Below, piece by piece: positions 17,295-26,701 of a stretch of 64,000 bases of DNA. Made by a program: the position numbers and the translations under genes. How positions within the stretch are numbered: position 1 is the first letter of the stretch; each line of letters opens with the position of its first letter. Under the pieces are notes generated by a model. The model was not told where the DNA came from. It saw nothing but the letters and a program-made list of their open reading frames with translations, and searched no databases. The stretch is from JAAGZL01 sp050288625 (GTDB taxonomy: Bacteria; Pseudomonadota; Gammaproteobacteria; Chromatiales; Chromatiaceae). The DNA lies in contig JBNKEE010000013.1 in NCBI GenBank assembly GCA_050288625.1, positions 62,001 through 126,000 on the forward strand, read 5' to 3'.

Positions 17295-18044
17295 ATGAGC
17301 AAGCAGGACACCACAGATTTCGGTTACGAGAAGGTCAAGACCGAGGAGAAGGCCGGACGGGTACGAGAGGTATTCGACTCGGTCGCCACCAAATACGACC
17401 TGATGAACGACCTGATGTCCTTCGGCATCCACCGCCTGTGGAAACGCTACGCGGTAGAGCTGGCTGGTCTCAGGCGTCGCCACAAGGTGCTGGATCTAGC
17501 CTCAGGCACCGGCGATCTGGCCGCACGCTTCTCCGGCCTGGTGGGGCCGGAAGGATTGGTCACCATGACCGACATCAACGCCGCCATGCTGGAACAGGGC
17601 CGCACGCGCATGGCCGATCGCGGCTTGATCGGCAACGTGGAGTATGTACAGGTCAACGCAGAGGCCATACCCTTCGATGACAACATGTATGACTGTGTCA
17701 CCATCGGTTTCGGTCTGCGCAATGTAACAGACAAGCAGCAGGCCCTGAACGAGATGTTCCGGGTGCTAAAGCCGGGCGGCAGGGCACTGATCCTAGAGTT
17801 CTCTCACCCTCGGGTCGAGCCGTTGAAGTGGGCCTATGACGCCTACTCCTTTAATGTGCTCCCGGTCCTGGGCAAGTTGGTGACTAACGATGAAGATAGC
17901 TACCGCTATCTGGCCGAATCCATCCGCATGCACCCGGACCAGGAGACCCTGCAGGGCATGATGGAGCAGGCAGGTTTCGAGCGCTGCGACTATCACAATC
18001 TCACGGGCGGCATAGTTGCCATTCACCGTGGTTTCAAGCTCTGA
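17295..18044 (+). CDS. ubiE: Ubiquinone/menaquinone C-methyltransferase UbiE
   Basis: A 249-residue SAM-dependent enzyme that methylates the quinone ring (C5 of the benzoquinol in ubiquinone synthesis). N-terminal FGYEKVKTEEKAGRVREVFDSVATKYD and motif I VLDLASGTGDLA (65-76) are diagnostic, followed by DINAAMLEQGR, IGFGLRNVTD and LEFSHP. The start at ATG 17295 follows the DUF971 stop by one base; an upstream in-frame extension overlaps DUF971. It heads the ubiE-ubiJ-ubiB set, conserved in E. coli. Confidence 0.98.
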   Translation: MSKQDTTDFGYEKVKTEEKAGRVREVFDSVATKYDLMNDLMSFGIHRLWKRYAVELAGLRRRHKVLDLASGTGDLAARFSGLVGPEGLVTMTDINAAMLEQGRTRMADRGLIGNVEYVQVNAEAIPFDDNMYDCVTIGFGLRNVTDKQQALNEMFRVLKPGGRALILEFSHPRVEPLKWAYDAYSFNVLPVLGKLVTNDEDSYRYLAESIRMHPDQETLQGMMEQAGFERCDYHNLTGGIVAIHRGFKL

Positions 18045-18055
18045 TCTCATCTGTC

Positions 18056-18685
18056 ATGTCCTTATCAGATCTAGCCTATGCCAGCCTGGAACAAGCCATA
18101 AACCAGCACATCTCTCTGGACCCCAAGGCGCAAGCGGAGATCGTGCGACTACACGGCAAGGTAATTGCCCTGGAGATCCAGGGCATTAGTCTGACCATCT
18201 ATATGATCCCAGGTGTCGAACAGATACAGCTCTTCGGCAGCCATGAAGACGAACCGGACTGCCTGCTGCAGGGCAGCCCCATGACTATCGCCCGCTTACG
18301 CAACAAGATCCCGGAGGGTGAAGCTGCCATCCCTTTAGAGATGCGGGTGAGCGGAGATGTCGAGCTGGCAGAAGAGTTCTGCCGTATCCTGCGTCAGGTT
18401 GAGATCGACTGGGAGGCGCACCTGTCGAAATATACCGGCAGCCTGATTGCCGGCGAGCTTAGCAAGGCCATCAATTTTGCCGGCTACTGGCGCGACCATA
18501 TTGCCGACACCCTGAAGCAGGACATGCAAGATCTTCTGCAACATGAGGCATCGGTTTTACCAACCAGACATGAGATAGCAGGCTTCATCTCCGACGTGGA
18601 GCAATTGACCGAGAGACTGGAACATTTACAAAAACGGGTCGATGCCGTTGAAGGCAAAAAGAGTTCCAAAGGGGCTACGAATTGA
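18056..18685 (+). CDS. ubiJ: Ubiquinone biosynthesis accessory factor UbiJ
   Basis: A 209-residue soluble protein with an N-terminal SCP2-like lipid-binding domain (about 1-115) and a C-terminal helical region ending in a coiled coil (SDVEQLTERLEHLQKRVDAVEGKK). UbiJ with UbiK organises the soluble ubiquinone-synthesis complex and holds hydrophobic intermediates. The identification follows from the domain layout and the position between ubiE and ubiB. It overlaps the ubiB start by 4 bases. Confidence 0.93.
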   Translation: MSLSDLAYASLEQAINQHISLDPKAQAEIVRLHGKVIALEIQGISLTIYMIPGVEQIQLFGSHEDEPDCLLQGSPMTIARLRNKIPEGEAAIPLEMRVSGDVELAEEFCRILRQVEIDWEAHLSKYTGSLIAGELSKAINFAGYWRDHIADTLKQDMQDLLQHEASVLPTRHEIAGFISDVEQLTERLEHLQKRVDAVEGKKSSKGATN

Positions 18686-20337
18686 TCCGATTCGGCGAAA
18701 CAATACGCATCGTCCACATAAACATTGTGCTTCTGCGCCACGGCCTGGATGAGGTTATCCTCAAGGCACATCTATTCCGACCATTGCGTTTTATCCTCTA
18801 CCTATCTCCATGGTACTGGTGGCGCCGTAATAAACTACCATCTTATCCGGTACGAATGCGTCAGGCACTGGAGGATCTTGGTCCCATCTTTGTAAAATTT
18901 GGCCAGATCCTCTCCACACGGAGAGACCTGCTACCCCCGGAATTCGCCGACGAGTTTGCCAAGCTGCAGGATGCGGTACCACCCTTCCCCGGCTCCCAGG
19001 CCCGAGCTCAGATCGAACGCGCCTTTGGCTGCCCTATAGAAGAGAAGCTGGATAACTTTGACGAGACCCCCATAGCATCCGCCTCGGTGGCTCAGGTGCA
19101 CGCCGCGCGCCTGAAGAATGGCAAAGAGGTAGTGGTGAAGGTACTGCGTCCCGATATCGAGCGGGTCATTCGACGCGACGTGGGCCTATTGCAGATCATC
19201 GCCAGCCTGACCAACCGTTACTGGAAAGAGGCCCGCCGCCTGCGTCCTCTGGATGTGGTCGAAGACTACAAAAAGACCATCCTGGATGAACTGGATCTAC
19301 AACGAGAGGCAGGCAACGCCTCCCAGCTACGCCGTAACTGGGAAGGCAGCAACATACTGTTCGTGCCCGAAGTCTATTGGGACCTAACAAGCAAAAATGT
19401 CTTGGTAATGGAACGGATCCATGGAACTCCTATCAGCGATATCAAAACACTGAAGCGCCAGGGCATCAGCATGAAGCAGTTGGGTGAGCAGGGGGTTGAG
19501 GTATTTTTCACCCAGGTATTTCGCGACAACTTCTTCCACGCCGACATGCATCCGGGCAATATCTTTGTCGAGCCTAGTGGACGCTATATAGCGGTGGATT
19601 TCGGCATCGTTGGTTCCCTCACCACCGACGACCAGCGCTATCTGGCGGAAAACCTGCTGGCGTTTTTTAACCGCGACTATCGCCGAGTGGCAGAGTTGCA
19701 CGTGGAGTCTGGGTGGGTGCCACAAGGCACTCGGGCAGATGAATTTGAGACCGCCATCCGCTCCGTATGCGAACCGATCTTTAACAAGCCTCTGAGTGAG
19801 ATCTCCTTTGGTCACTTCCTGTTGAATCTGTTTCAGACCGCACGTCGCTTCGATATGGAAGTTCAGCCTCAGCTAGTCCTGCTACAGAAAACTCTGCTCT
19901 ATATAGAAGGACTTGGGCGTCAGCTCTATCCCGAACTGGATCTCTGGACTACAGCCAAACCCTATCTGGAAGAGTGGATGGAGCAGCAGGTGGGTCCCAA
20001 AGCCTTCGCCCGCAAGCTGAAAAAGAACCTGCCGAAGATGACCGAGTATGCAGCGGACATGCCCATACTATTGCACAAGGTGCTGAACGATGCGGCAGAG
20101 GGTCGCCTGGAGCTGGTAATCAAATCTGACGAGCTGACCAGGATACGGGAAGAGGCCAAGATGCATCACCGTTCCATTGTCTCCACCATAAGCGGTGGCG
20201 CCATGCTCATCTCTGGATCCATGCTATTGACCCTGGGTCCTAGCATCTTGCTTCCTGCCAGCTATACCCTAACCGCAGGTGCGGTGCTTTCTGCTATAGG
20301 GGGATTGGTACTTGTCCAGTCCTGGTGGAGAGATTAA
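18682..20337 (+). CDS. ubiB: Ubiquinone biosynthesis protein kinase/ATPase UbiB
   Basis: A 551-residue membrane-anchored atypical kinase of the ABC1/ADCK family needed for ubiquinone synthesis. It shows the family KxGQ motif as VKFGQILSTRRDLLP (KFGQ 72-75), the Ala-rich loop ASASVAQVHAA, HADMHPGNIF and AVDFGIVG, and two hydrophobic segments at the very C-terminus (SGGAMLISGSMLLTLGPSIL and the following helix). The start is TTG at 18682, overlapping ubiJ: it is supported by an AAAGGGG site and because the resulting N-terminus (IRIVHINIVLLRHGLDEVI) aligns with other UbiB proteins. The stop TAA is shared in a TTAA palindrome with the convergent kinase gene. Confidence 0.96.
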   Translation: MIRFGETIRIVHINIVLLRHGLDEVILKAHLFRPLRFILYLSPWYWWRRNKLPSYPVRMRQALEDLGPIFVKFGQILSTRRDLLPPEFADEFAKLQDAVPPFPGSQARAQIERAFGCPIEEKLDNFDETPIASASVAQVHAARLKNGKEVVVKVLRPDIERVIRRDVGLLQIIASLTNRYWKEARRLRPLDVVEDYKKTILDELDLQREAGNASQLRRNWEGSNILFVPEVYWDLTSKNVLVMERIHGTPISDIKTLKRQGISMKQLGEQGVEVFFTQVFRDNFFHADMHPGNIFVEPSGRYIAVDFGIVGSLTTDDQRYLAENLLAFFNRDYRRVAELHVESGWVPQGTRADEFETAIRSVCEPIFNKPLSEISFGHFLLNLFQTARRFDMEVQPQLVLLQKTLLYIEGLGRQLYPELDLWTTAKPYLEEWMEQQVGPKAFARKLKKNLPKMTEYAADMPILLHKVLNDAAEGRLELVIKSDELTRIREEAKMHHRSIVSTISGGAMLISGSMLLTLGPSILLPASYTLTAGAVLSAIGGLVLVQSWWRD

Positions 20338-20999
20338 CGACTGTATTTAGAGTGCTCGCGATCAGAATAGTTGAAGATCTTGCGGGTAACAAAATTGTAG
20401 ACCGGTTTGACGCGGTTACTCCAGAAGCGCCCGAACCCCGACTTATTCTTCAGGATCTGCTGCTCCTCTTCGGTCATATTCTCGCGGGAGTACCGGTTCT
20501 TCTGCTTGACCAGGTGACGAATATCCTCACCCACACTCCAACGGTAAATCCTGCCCCTTTTCTTGGAGTGATAGGCCAGCTGAAAATCGATTATGCCAGC
20601 CACCTTGTCGCTTATCACCAGCCAGTTCTCCGGTTTTTCCAGATCGTTATGCGCCACACCTGCAGCATGCATCTTGTCCAGGATATCTCTGGCGTTGGCA
20701 TAAAACTCCGGATTAGAGACCTTGCCCTCTTTCAAAGGTACCCCTTCTATATAACTACGGATACACACCTTGCCTCCGAAATAGAGCAAGCGCGGCAGCC
20801 TGTCATCAGCAACTCCGTTCAGAGCCGTTAACACCCTAGCTTCACGCCGGGCCAGATAGCCTGCAAGCAGACCGGCGAAGAAACCGGCCCCGGAATAGTC
20901 TCTACAAATCACCCGCTCGCCATCCATCTCCCTCAACTCAATCTTGCCAAAGGCGTCCTCTTTCAGTGTGGTTATTACCTTTAGCTCAGATGGATTCAT
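20334..20999 (-). CDS. Kdo/WaaP-like lipopolysaccharide kinase family protein
   Basis: A 221-residue soluble protein with the small protein-kinase-like fold. It has a catalytic loop VAHNDLEKPENWLV (H117-N-D119, N125) and a metal-binding IIDFQ (D138), the pattern of RIO/WaaP/KdkA-type kinases. The N-terminal half, including a Gly-rich SGAGFFAGLLAGYLARREA region, fits an abbreviated N-lobe. The C-terminus is very basic. It could phosphorylate a lipid-A core sugar or a protein; the substrate cannot be read. It overlaps ubiB tail to tail by four bases. Confidence 0.72.
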   Translation of the reverse strand: MNPSELKVITTLKEDAFGKIELREMDGERVICRDYSGAGFFAGLLAGYLARREARVLTALNGVADDRLPRLLYFGGKVCIRSYIEGVPLKEGKVSNPEFYANARDILDKMHAAGVAHNDLEKPENWLVISDKVAGIIDFQLAYHSKKRGRIYRWSVGEDIRHLVKQKNRYSRENMTEEEQQILKNKSGFGRFWSNRVKPVYNFVTRKIFNYSDREHSKYSR

Positions 21000-21063
21000 T
21001 ACTATTAGTTCGAAGTTGGAGGTTGTAGAAATGTAGTGGTTTTCAGGTATCTATTCTTTGCGA

Positions 21064-21897
21064 TTACGGTAGCTGATGCAATCTTTTAACAACCATGTGC
21101 GGGTCTGATAGATGTTCCTGGCGTCGATCATCTGTTTTTTGCATGTTGATGATCTGAGACGCAGGTATCAGTCTGATGCCCTTGGAGCCCAGTCTAGATA
21201 TCTCTTCTCTTAACACTTCGAGGGTCGCGGGATAAGGATGTCCAATACCTATCGCATATCCGCGTTTCTTGGCCAAGTTGAGCAGTCTTCTAAACTCCTT
21301 CCTGATCACCTTTTTATCCTGCACATCATCTAAGAACACATCACGTGTCGCTGTAGGCAACTCATTTTCTGCAGCAATCTTACCTGCTACCGTGTGAGTA
21401 GTGGTCCTGCTGTCTACAAAATAGAGCCCGCCCTGCTCCTTGATTACCTGCATCAACCATCCCATAGCGCCAGGATGCCTAGTCAGCAGACTACCCATAT
21501 GGTTATTAATCCCCTTCACATGGGGTATGGACTCCAGACCCTCTTTGGTTGTTTTCTTTAACTCCTGTTCGGTCATATGCAGGGTCAGCCCGCCAGGCCC
21601 AAGGCGTCTACCCTTCTCTGTCTCCATCGGCAGATGTAGCATTACCTCCTTTCCTGATGCATATGCCTTATTAGCAAGCATCTTGGAGTGGGGGGCGTGG
21701 GGTAAGAAAGAGAGGGTGACCTTTCCTGGCAAGGCAACAGCCTTTTTACCGCGCACCAATTTATCTCCCAGGTCATCTATGATGATGGCGACAGACGGTT
21801 TTGCTTGTCCGGCATCTGATACGGCAATGCCCGACAGCGTCAGGATAGTCAGCGCCAACGGATAGAACAGTAGAATGGTTATCCCTTTTTGCATCAT
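21064..21897 (-). CDS. Divergent polysaccharide deacetylase, YibQ-like, secreted
   Basis: A 277-residue exported protein. A signal peptide (ITILLFYPLALTILTLSGIAVSDA) precedes the divergent polysaccharide deacetylase domain with the opening VAIIIDDLGD, LSFLPHAPHS, EVMLHLPME, GINNHMGSLLT and FVDSRTT, and late GIGHPYPATLEVL. These are the metal-ligand Asp/His positions of the YibQ family. The role is presumed to be in cell-wall or envelope polysaccharide processing. The ATG at 21897 shares a base with the ctpA stop; TTG at 21900 is less likely. It is the last gene of gpmI-envC-ctpA-yibQ, a conserved order. Confidence 0.88.
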   Translation of the reverse strand: MMQKGITILLFYPLALTILTLSGIAVSDAGQAKPSVAIIIDDLGDKLVRGKKAVALPGKVTLSFLPHAPHSKMLANKAYASGKEVMLHLPMETEKGRRLGPGGLTLHMTEQELKKTTKEGLESIPHVKGINNHMGSLLTRHPGAMGWLMQVIKEQGGLYFVDSRTTTHTVAGKIAAENELPTATRDVFLDDVQDKKVIRKEFRRLLNLAKKRGYAIGIGHPYPATLEVLREEISRLGSKGIRLIPASQIINMQKTDDRRQEHLSDPHMVVKRLHQLP

Positions 21898-23228
21898 CAA
21901 CCCTTGCGTCCAGCATCCTTAAGCAGGGAGAGTCCCTTCAATAGATTGAGCGCCTCATACAACTGGTAGTCTGTCTCAGCCAGTGATCCATCTTTACTAT
22001 CTACCTCCTCATCTTTATTGCTTTTCTTAGTACCGTTCCCATTCTCTAAATGTCCAGCCAGGTCAGCCTCCTTCAGATCGTTAAAAACCGTGTCTTTGCT
22101 TCGCTTGACCTCAAATCTCTGCAACTCAATATCAGGTTTGATACCCTCCGCCTGGATTGAGCGCCCGGATGGCGTAAAATAACGCGCCGTGGTCAGCTTT
22201 ATCGCAGCGTCTTTGGTGACAGGAATAATGGATTGCACCGACCCCTTGCCAAAGGTGCGGTTACCCATGATCAATGCCCGTTTGTGGTCCTGCAACGCCC
22301 CCGCCACGATTTCCGACGCAGATGCTGAGCCCTCATTAACCAATACCACCATAGGGGCACCTTGCAGAATATCGTCCGGTTTGGCAACGAATGAAAACTT
22401 TGAGCCAGCGGTCTTCCCCTCAGTGTAGACGATCTTCCCGCTGGTTAGATAAGCATCGCTGACCTCTACGGCGCTATTTAGCACTCCACCGGGATTGTTG
22501 CGCAGATCCAAGATCAATCCCTTCAGACCGCCCTTATTGTTACCCTTCAGCTTCTGAACCGCCTTGGTCATATCCTCTGCTGTCCGTGACTGAAAATTTG
22601 ATATGCGCACATAGCCATACCCTGGTTCAAGGATGCGACTCTTTACACTGGCAACGTTGATTATGTCGCGCTTTATGGTCAATTTGAGTGGTTTCTCTTC
22701 TTTGGCGCGCATAAGGGTCAGGGTGATTTCGGTACCAGGTTCACCCCGCATGATCTTTACCGCTTCAGATAGATCCATCCCCTTCACCGGTTTATCGTCC
22801 AATCGAATTATGAGATCTCCAGTCTTGACCCCTGCCCGCTGGGCCGGCGTGTCATCTATAGGAGATATAACCTTAACAAAGCCGTGCTCCATACCAACCT
22901 CTATGCCCAAACCGCCAAACTTCCCGCTAGTACCGGCCTGCAGTTCCTTGTAGTCCTCTGCATCCAGATAGGATGAGTGTGGATCTAAATTGGAGAGCAT
23001 TCCGCGGATTGCATACTCCAGCAATGTCTTATCTTCTACTGACTCAACGTAATCGTGCTTTATGCGTCCAAAGATCTCGGCGAAGGTGCGCAGCTCATCG
23101 ACCGGCACCTTCTGTTGTTGCGCCCTCCGCTCAGCATCATCAGCTTGCGCCAAAACGGCCAAGGGTAAAAAGGCCAGATAGAACGCTAGCAGCAAGGTGG
23201 TAAGATTGGATTGTAGCCTTGTGTTCAT
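21897..23228 (-). CDS. ctpA: Carboxyl-terminal processing protease (S41), CtpA type
   Basis: A 443-residue exported serine protease. The signal peptide covers about 1-28 (cleavage after LAVLAQA). The PDZ domain lies at about 103-185 (GGLGIEVGM, PAQRAGVKTGDLI), followed by the catalytic domain with LRNNPGG (243-249), the Ser-containing NEGSASASEIVAGALQ (catalytic Ser within 301-305) and the general-base Lys K328 in TFGKGS. Such proteases trim envelope proteins, including cell-wall hydrolase systems. It is coupled to yibQ and 75 bases after envC. Confidence 0.95.
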   Translation of the reverse strand: MNTRLQSNLTTLLLAFYLAFLPLAVLAQADDAERRAQQQKVPVDELRTFAEIFGRIKHDYVESVEDKTLLEYAIRGMLSNLDPHSSYLDAEDYKELQAGTSGKFGGLGIEVGMEHGFVKVISPIDDTPAQRAGVKTGDLIIRLDDKPVKGMDLSEAVKIMRGEPGTEITLTLMRAKEEKPLKLTIKRDIINVASVKSRILEPGYGYVRISNFQSRTAEDMTKAVQKLKGNNKGGLKGLILDLRNNPGGVLNSAVEVSDAYLTSGKIVYTEGKTAGSKFSFVAKPDDILQGAPMVVLVNEGSASASEIVAGALQDHKRALIMGNRTFGKGSVQSIIPVTKDAAIKLTTARYFTPSGRSIQAEGIKPDIELQRFEVKRSKDTVFNDLKEADLAGHLENGNGTKKSNKDEEVDSKDGSLAETDYQLYEALNLLKGLSLLKDAGRKG

Positions 23229-23303
23229 GTCACCATGATCCCAATATTTAACTTGCGATATATCCTCTAACTATAACTAATAAAAGGAAAATTAGCTAAA
23301 TAT

Positions 23304-24446
23304 TTATCTAAACCATTTCTCTGGATTGATCGGCTGACCCTTGTGCCGCATGGCAAAATAGACCCCGGGCTCTGCTTGACCTCCACTGCTACCTAACACT
23401 GCTACGACCTCATTGGCCCGAACCAGATCCCCCACTTCTTTAGCTAGGCTCTGATTGTGGCCGTAGAGAGTCATATATCCATCGCCGTGGTCCAGAATTA
23501 GCATCAGACCGAAACCTCGTAGCCAGTCAGAAAATACCACTTTCCCGTCGTAGACCGCCCTGACCTCCTCTCCCTCCGGGGCACTGATCAACACTCCGTC
23601 CCATTTCAGACCGCCACGCCTTGCCGTACCAAAACCGGCCTTGAAACTACCCTTGGCAGGCCAATGCATCTTGCCCTTCTGTGTTGAGAATCGTTTACCT
23701 TTAGGAAGGTACCTGATCTTATTACTGGTCTTAGCCTTTTGTTGAATCTGCGTCAGAACCTTTTGTAGCCGCGCCTCGTCTCTCTTTAACTCCTTTAGAT
23801 GCTCTGCATCTGTGGTTATATCCTTACTCAGGCTGGCAATAAGGGCCTTTCTGCCTCTGCTGCTTTTTTCCAGGGCAACCCTCTCCTGCTGCTTCCTGCT
23901 CTGTAGCCGCTGCATCTCCCGCTCTTCCGTCAACATTACCTGCTCGGCCTGTTGCAGTTTATCTAGGGTGATCTGAATAAGTTCCAGCTGTTCTGCCCGC
24001 CTACGATTAAAATAGTCATGATAAACCATGAGCCGGCCTATCATCTCAGGGTCTTGCTGATTGAGTAGGAGTTTCATGCGGTCCTGACGACCGATGGCAT
24101 AGGCCAGCCGTATTTGCTTCTCCATAAATTTACGCTGAGCCTCCAGGGAATTTCTATTTAGGCCCTTTTGAATCTTTGCTACTCTGATGCGCTGTTTTTG
24201 TGCGGCTATCTCCCGTTCTAGTTTTTTCAGCTCTCTGTTTTGCTTTCCTATCTGCTTTTCCGTGAGCTTCAGCTCCTGCTGGATTGCGCTCCTGCGCTTC
24301 TGTTTTTTGGTTAAATCGGTCTGAAGATTTTGCATCTGGTCACGCAGCTTCTCCAACTGCTGCTTACTATCTTGCTCCCCCAGGGTTACGGAAGACGAAA
24401 GCGACACAAATAGAATCATTACCAATAGAGGTAGATTTTTTCTCAT
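23304..24446 (-). CDS. envC: Murein hydrolase activator EnvC (degenerate LytM)
   Basis: A 380-residue periplasmic protein. A signal peptide (LPLLVMILFVSLSSSVTLG) precedes a very long Lys/Glu/Gln-rich coiled coil (about 25-230) and a C-terminal LytM/M23-like domain (about 265-380). The metal ligands of active LytM enzymes are lost: the first His region reads KWDGVLI and the C-terminal HxH is YFAMRH, as expected for EnvC, which activates amidases at the septum instead of cutting murein. ATG at 24446 is preferred over an upstream GTG at 24458; neither has a strong ribosome-binding site. It lies 24 bases after gpmI. Confidence 0.92.
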   Translation of the reverse strand: MRKNLPLLVMILFVSLSSSVTLGEQDSKQQLEKLRDQMQNLQTDLTKKQKRRSAIQQELKLTEKQIGKQNRELKKLEREIAAQKQRIRVAKIQKGLNRNSLEAQRKFMEKQIRLAYAIGRQDRMKLLLNQQDPEMIGRLMVYHDYFNRRRAEQLELIQITLDKLQQAEQVMLTEEREMQRLQSRKQQERVALEKSSRGRKALIASLSKDITTDAEHLKELKRDEARLQKVLTQIQQKAKTSNKIRYLPKGKRFSTQKGKMHWPAKGSFKAGFGTARRGGLKWDGVLISAPEGEEVRAVYDGKVVFSDWLRGFGLMLILDHGDGYMTLYGHNQSLAKEVGDLVRANEVVAVLGSSGGQAEPGVYFAMRHKGQPINPEKWFR

Positions 24447-24470
24447 GATGATTGGCACGTCGTCTGGGGG

Positions 24471-26003
24471 TCAGGCCAACTCGAGAAGCGAACGCCCAGT
24501 CATCTCTTCAGGTTGTTTCAGGCCAAGAATGTATAGCAGGGTAGGAGCAATATCGCACAAGGCTCCACCCTCCATAAGCCGGCCCTTACGCCCCATGTAG
24601 AGAAGTGGTACCAGGTTGTTGCTATGGGCCGTGTGGGGTTGCCCATTTATTGGATCTCGCATCTGTTCCGCATTGCCATGATCGGCCGTTACTATCATCT
24701 CTCCCCCGACCGATCTGAGAGCCCTGGCGATCCTTCCCAAGGCCTTATCAATGGCCTCAATGGCCAGTACCGCCGCATCGAAATCTCCGGTATGCCCAAC
24801 CATGTCCGGGTTGGCGTAGTTGCAAACGATCAGTTCATGTTGCCCGTTTTCGATCGCATGGACCAAGACATCAGTGACCTCCACTGAGCTCATCTGCGGT
24901 TGCAGATCATAAGTGGCTACCTTGGGCGATGGAATCAGTACACGATCCTCATCTCGGAAAGGCTCTTCTCTACCACCGTTAAAGAAAAAGGTGACATGAG
25001 CGTACTTCTCGGTTTCCGCCAGCCGTAGTTGGCGCATATCCAAGGCGGCAAGATATTCTCCCAGGATATTAGGCAACTCTTCTTTTGCATAAGCTACCGG
25101 CAGTTTGAACTCTTCATGGTATTGAGTGAGAGTGACATAGGCTGCAAGTTGCGGTGTGAGTTTACGCTCGAATTTATTAAATTTAGGTTCAACGAAGGCG
25201 CGGGTCAATTCACGGGCTCGGTCAGCCCGGAAGTTCATGAATACAATAGAATCGCCATCCCCGATCTGTACCACGTCTCCGATACGTGTCGCCTGAACAA
25301 ACTCGTCGTTCTCCCCCCGGTCATAGGCCATCTGCAATGCAGTCTGTGCATCCGGGGCAGTATATGCTGCATCAACCCCTGTGACCAAATCATAACCCTT
25401 GACCACCCTCTCCCAGCGGTTGTCTCTATCCATTGCATAATAACGCCCGACCATGGTAGCCAATCTACCGCCACCACTCCTTTCCATAGCGCTTTCTAGC
25501 CGCTCCAAAGATGGCCCCGCGCTTCTGGGTGGAGTATCGCGACCGTCTAAAAATGCATGCACATATACATTGTCACAACCTCTCTGTACCGCCATCTCGA
25601 CCATGGCGTGGATGTGTTCTTCATGACTGTGGACCCCACCCGGTGAGAGCAGACCAAATATGTGCACTGCACCGCCTTTAGTTTTGGCCGCATCCACCGC
25701 TCCAGCCAGTGCTGGATTGGAAAAAAAAGATCCCTCCTCAATAGATTTGCTGATCCGTGTAAGCTCTTGATAAACGATTCTTCCTGCACCTATGTTCAGA
25801 TGCCCAACCTCGGAATTCCCCATCTGGCCGTCTGGCAAACCAACCTGGGCACCTGAGGTACCAATAAGGGTATGGGGGTTCTCAGCCCACATCTTGTCCC
25901 AATTCGGTGTATCTGCCTGATATATGGCGTTGAACTCCTTGTTCTCGCTATAGCCCCAACCATCCAAGATCAGTAGTACAACAGGCTTTAAACCAGTTTT
26001 CAT
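24471..26003 (-). CDS. gpmI: 2,3-bisphosphoglycerate-independent phosphoglycerate mutase
   Basis: A 510-residue Mn-dependent glycolytic enzyme of the alkaline phosphatase superfamily interconverting 3- and 2-phosphoglycerate. It shows PVVLLILDGWGYS (D14 metal ligand), the phospho-acceptor S64 in DGQMGNSEVGHLNIGAGR, HAFLDGRDTPPRS, and the C-terminal TADHGNAEQM and HTAHSNNLVPL metal-binding segments. The ATG at 26003 is chosen (MKTGLKPVV); an in-frame TTG lies 9 bases upstream. It leads the gpmI-envC-ctpA-yibQ cluster, the same set as in E. coli. Confidence 0.97.
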   Translation of the reverse strand: MKTGLKPVVLLILDGWGYSENKEFNAIYQADTPNWDKMWAENPHTLIGTSGAQVGLPDGQMGNSEVGHLNIGAGRIVYQELTRISKSIEEGSFFSNPALAGAVDAAKTKGGAVHIFGLLSPGGVHSHEEHIHAMVEMAVQRGCDNVYVHAFLDGRDTPPRSAGPSLERLESAMERSGGGRLATMVGRYYAMDRDNRWERVVKGYDLVTGVDAAYTAPDAQTALQMAYDRGENDEFVQATRIGDVVQIGDGDSIVFMNFRADRARELTRAFVEPKFNKFERKLTPQLAAYVTLTQYHEEFKLPVAYAKEELPNILGEYLAALDMRQLRLAETEKYAHVTFFFNGGREEPFRDEDRVLIPSPKVATYDLQPQMSSVEVTDVLVHAIENGQHELIVCNYANPDMVGHTGDFDAAVLAIEAIDKALGRIARALRSVGGEMIVTADHGNAEQMRDPINGQPHTAHSNNLVPLLYMGRKGRLMEGGALCDIAPTLLYILGLKQPEEMTGRSLLELA

Positions 26004-26118
26004 GATACTCAAACCCCATTCATATCGGCCCAGAACGGCCTATTAAACCATCTTTCTCCGAACCGAGCCAAAACACATTCCAGCCGTGCCGACCCCTTCT
26101 AGAAGTGCGACTAATGCG

Positions 26119-26138
26119 CCAATAATGTTAATTATTTT
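26119..26138. promoter_or_regulatory. Candidate ArsR-type operator
   Basis: A perfect AT-rich inverted repeat AATAAT-GTTA-ATTATT (26121-26136) lies about 65 bases upstream of the ArsR gene. ArsR-family regulators commonly bind AT-rich ATTA/TAAT palindromes overlapping their own promoter, so autoregulation is plausible. A TATAGT at 26169-26174 could be a -10 hexamer. The site is proposed only from symmetry and location. Confidence 0.4.
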
Positions 26139-26199
26139 TTCCTTAAACACTAAAACAGAGTATTATTGTATAGTGTAACTTTAAAATAGGATCTGGGGT

Positions 26200-26571
26200 A
26201 TGAACCAAGAATTCGCTAGCCCAAAGCAGCAATTTCGCGGCATGGGGAACATAGAGAGGGACAGCAACGTGTCTCTTCTGGACAGGGATGAGGACGTTGA
26301 GCGTGCGTCCCGTTCTCTTAAGGCCATGTCCCATCCTCTTCGCCTCAAGATACTATGTACATTAGGGGAGCAAGAGGTAAGTGTGCAAGACATAGTGGAG
26401 TACGTTGGGACCTCGCAAAGCAACATCTCTCAGCACCTAGCAATACTGCGTGACAAAGGAATTTTGGCCTCACGTAAAGATGCTAACCGGGTATTCTACC
26501 GGGTGAGCGACGCCAGAACCCTGAAACTGATTGGCATGATGCGTGAAGTTTTTTGTCAGCAACAACTATAA
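26200..26571 (+). CDS. ArsR-family regulator with two-Cys persulfide-sensor pattern
   Basis: A 123-residue winged-helix repressor. The core runs from about residue 35 (ASRSLKAMSHPLRLKILCTL) through the recognition helix TSQSNISQHLAILRDKG (71-87) to the wing RKDANRVFYRVSD. The metal motif ELCVCD of arsenic/zinc sensors is absent. Instead there are exactly two cysteines, C53 and C119, 66 residues apart, in the same secondary-structure positions and with the same spacing as the reactive pair known for SqrR and BigR, which sense sulfane sulfur. An N-terminal extension of about 30 residues is unusual. It stands directly upstream of a rhodanese gene, transcribed in the same direction. Confidence 0.85.
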   Translation: MNQEFASPKQQFRGMGNIERDSNVSLLDRDEDVERASRSLKAMSHPLRLKILCTLGEQEVSVQDIVEYVGTSQSNISQHLAILRDKGILASRKDANRVFYRVSDARTLKLIGMMREVFCQQQL

Positions 26572-26701
26572 ATCCCAAATAACATCCTTAAATCGCTCTT
26601 TTTTCCTCTCTATCAGAGTCTGAATGGTATTTTCCCATTCCGTTTTTCTCATTCCCAGGTAGAATTAGCGCTTTGCAGACAAACTGACTTTAATAATTAC
26701 C

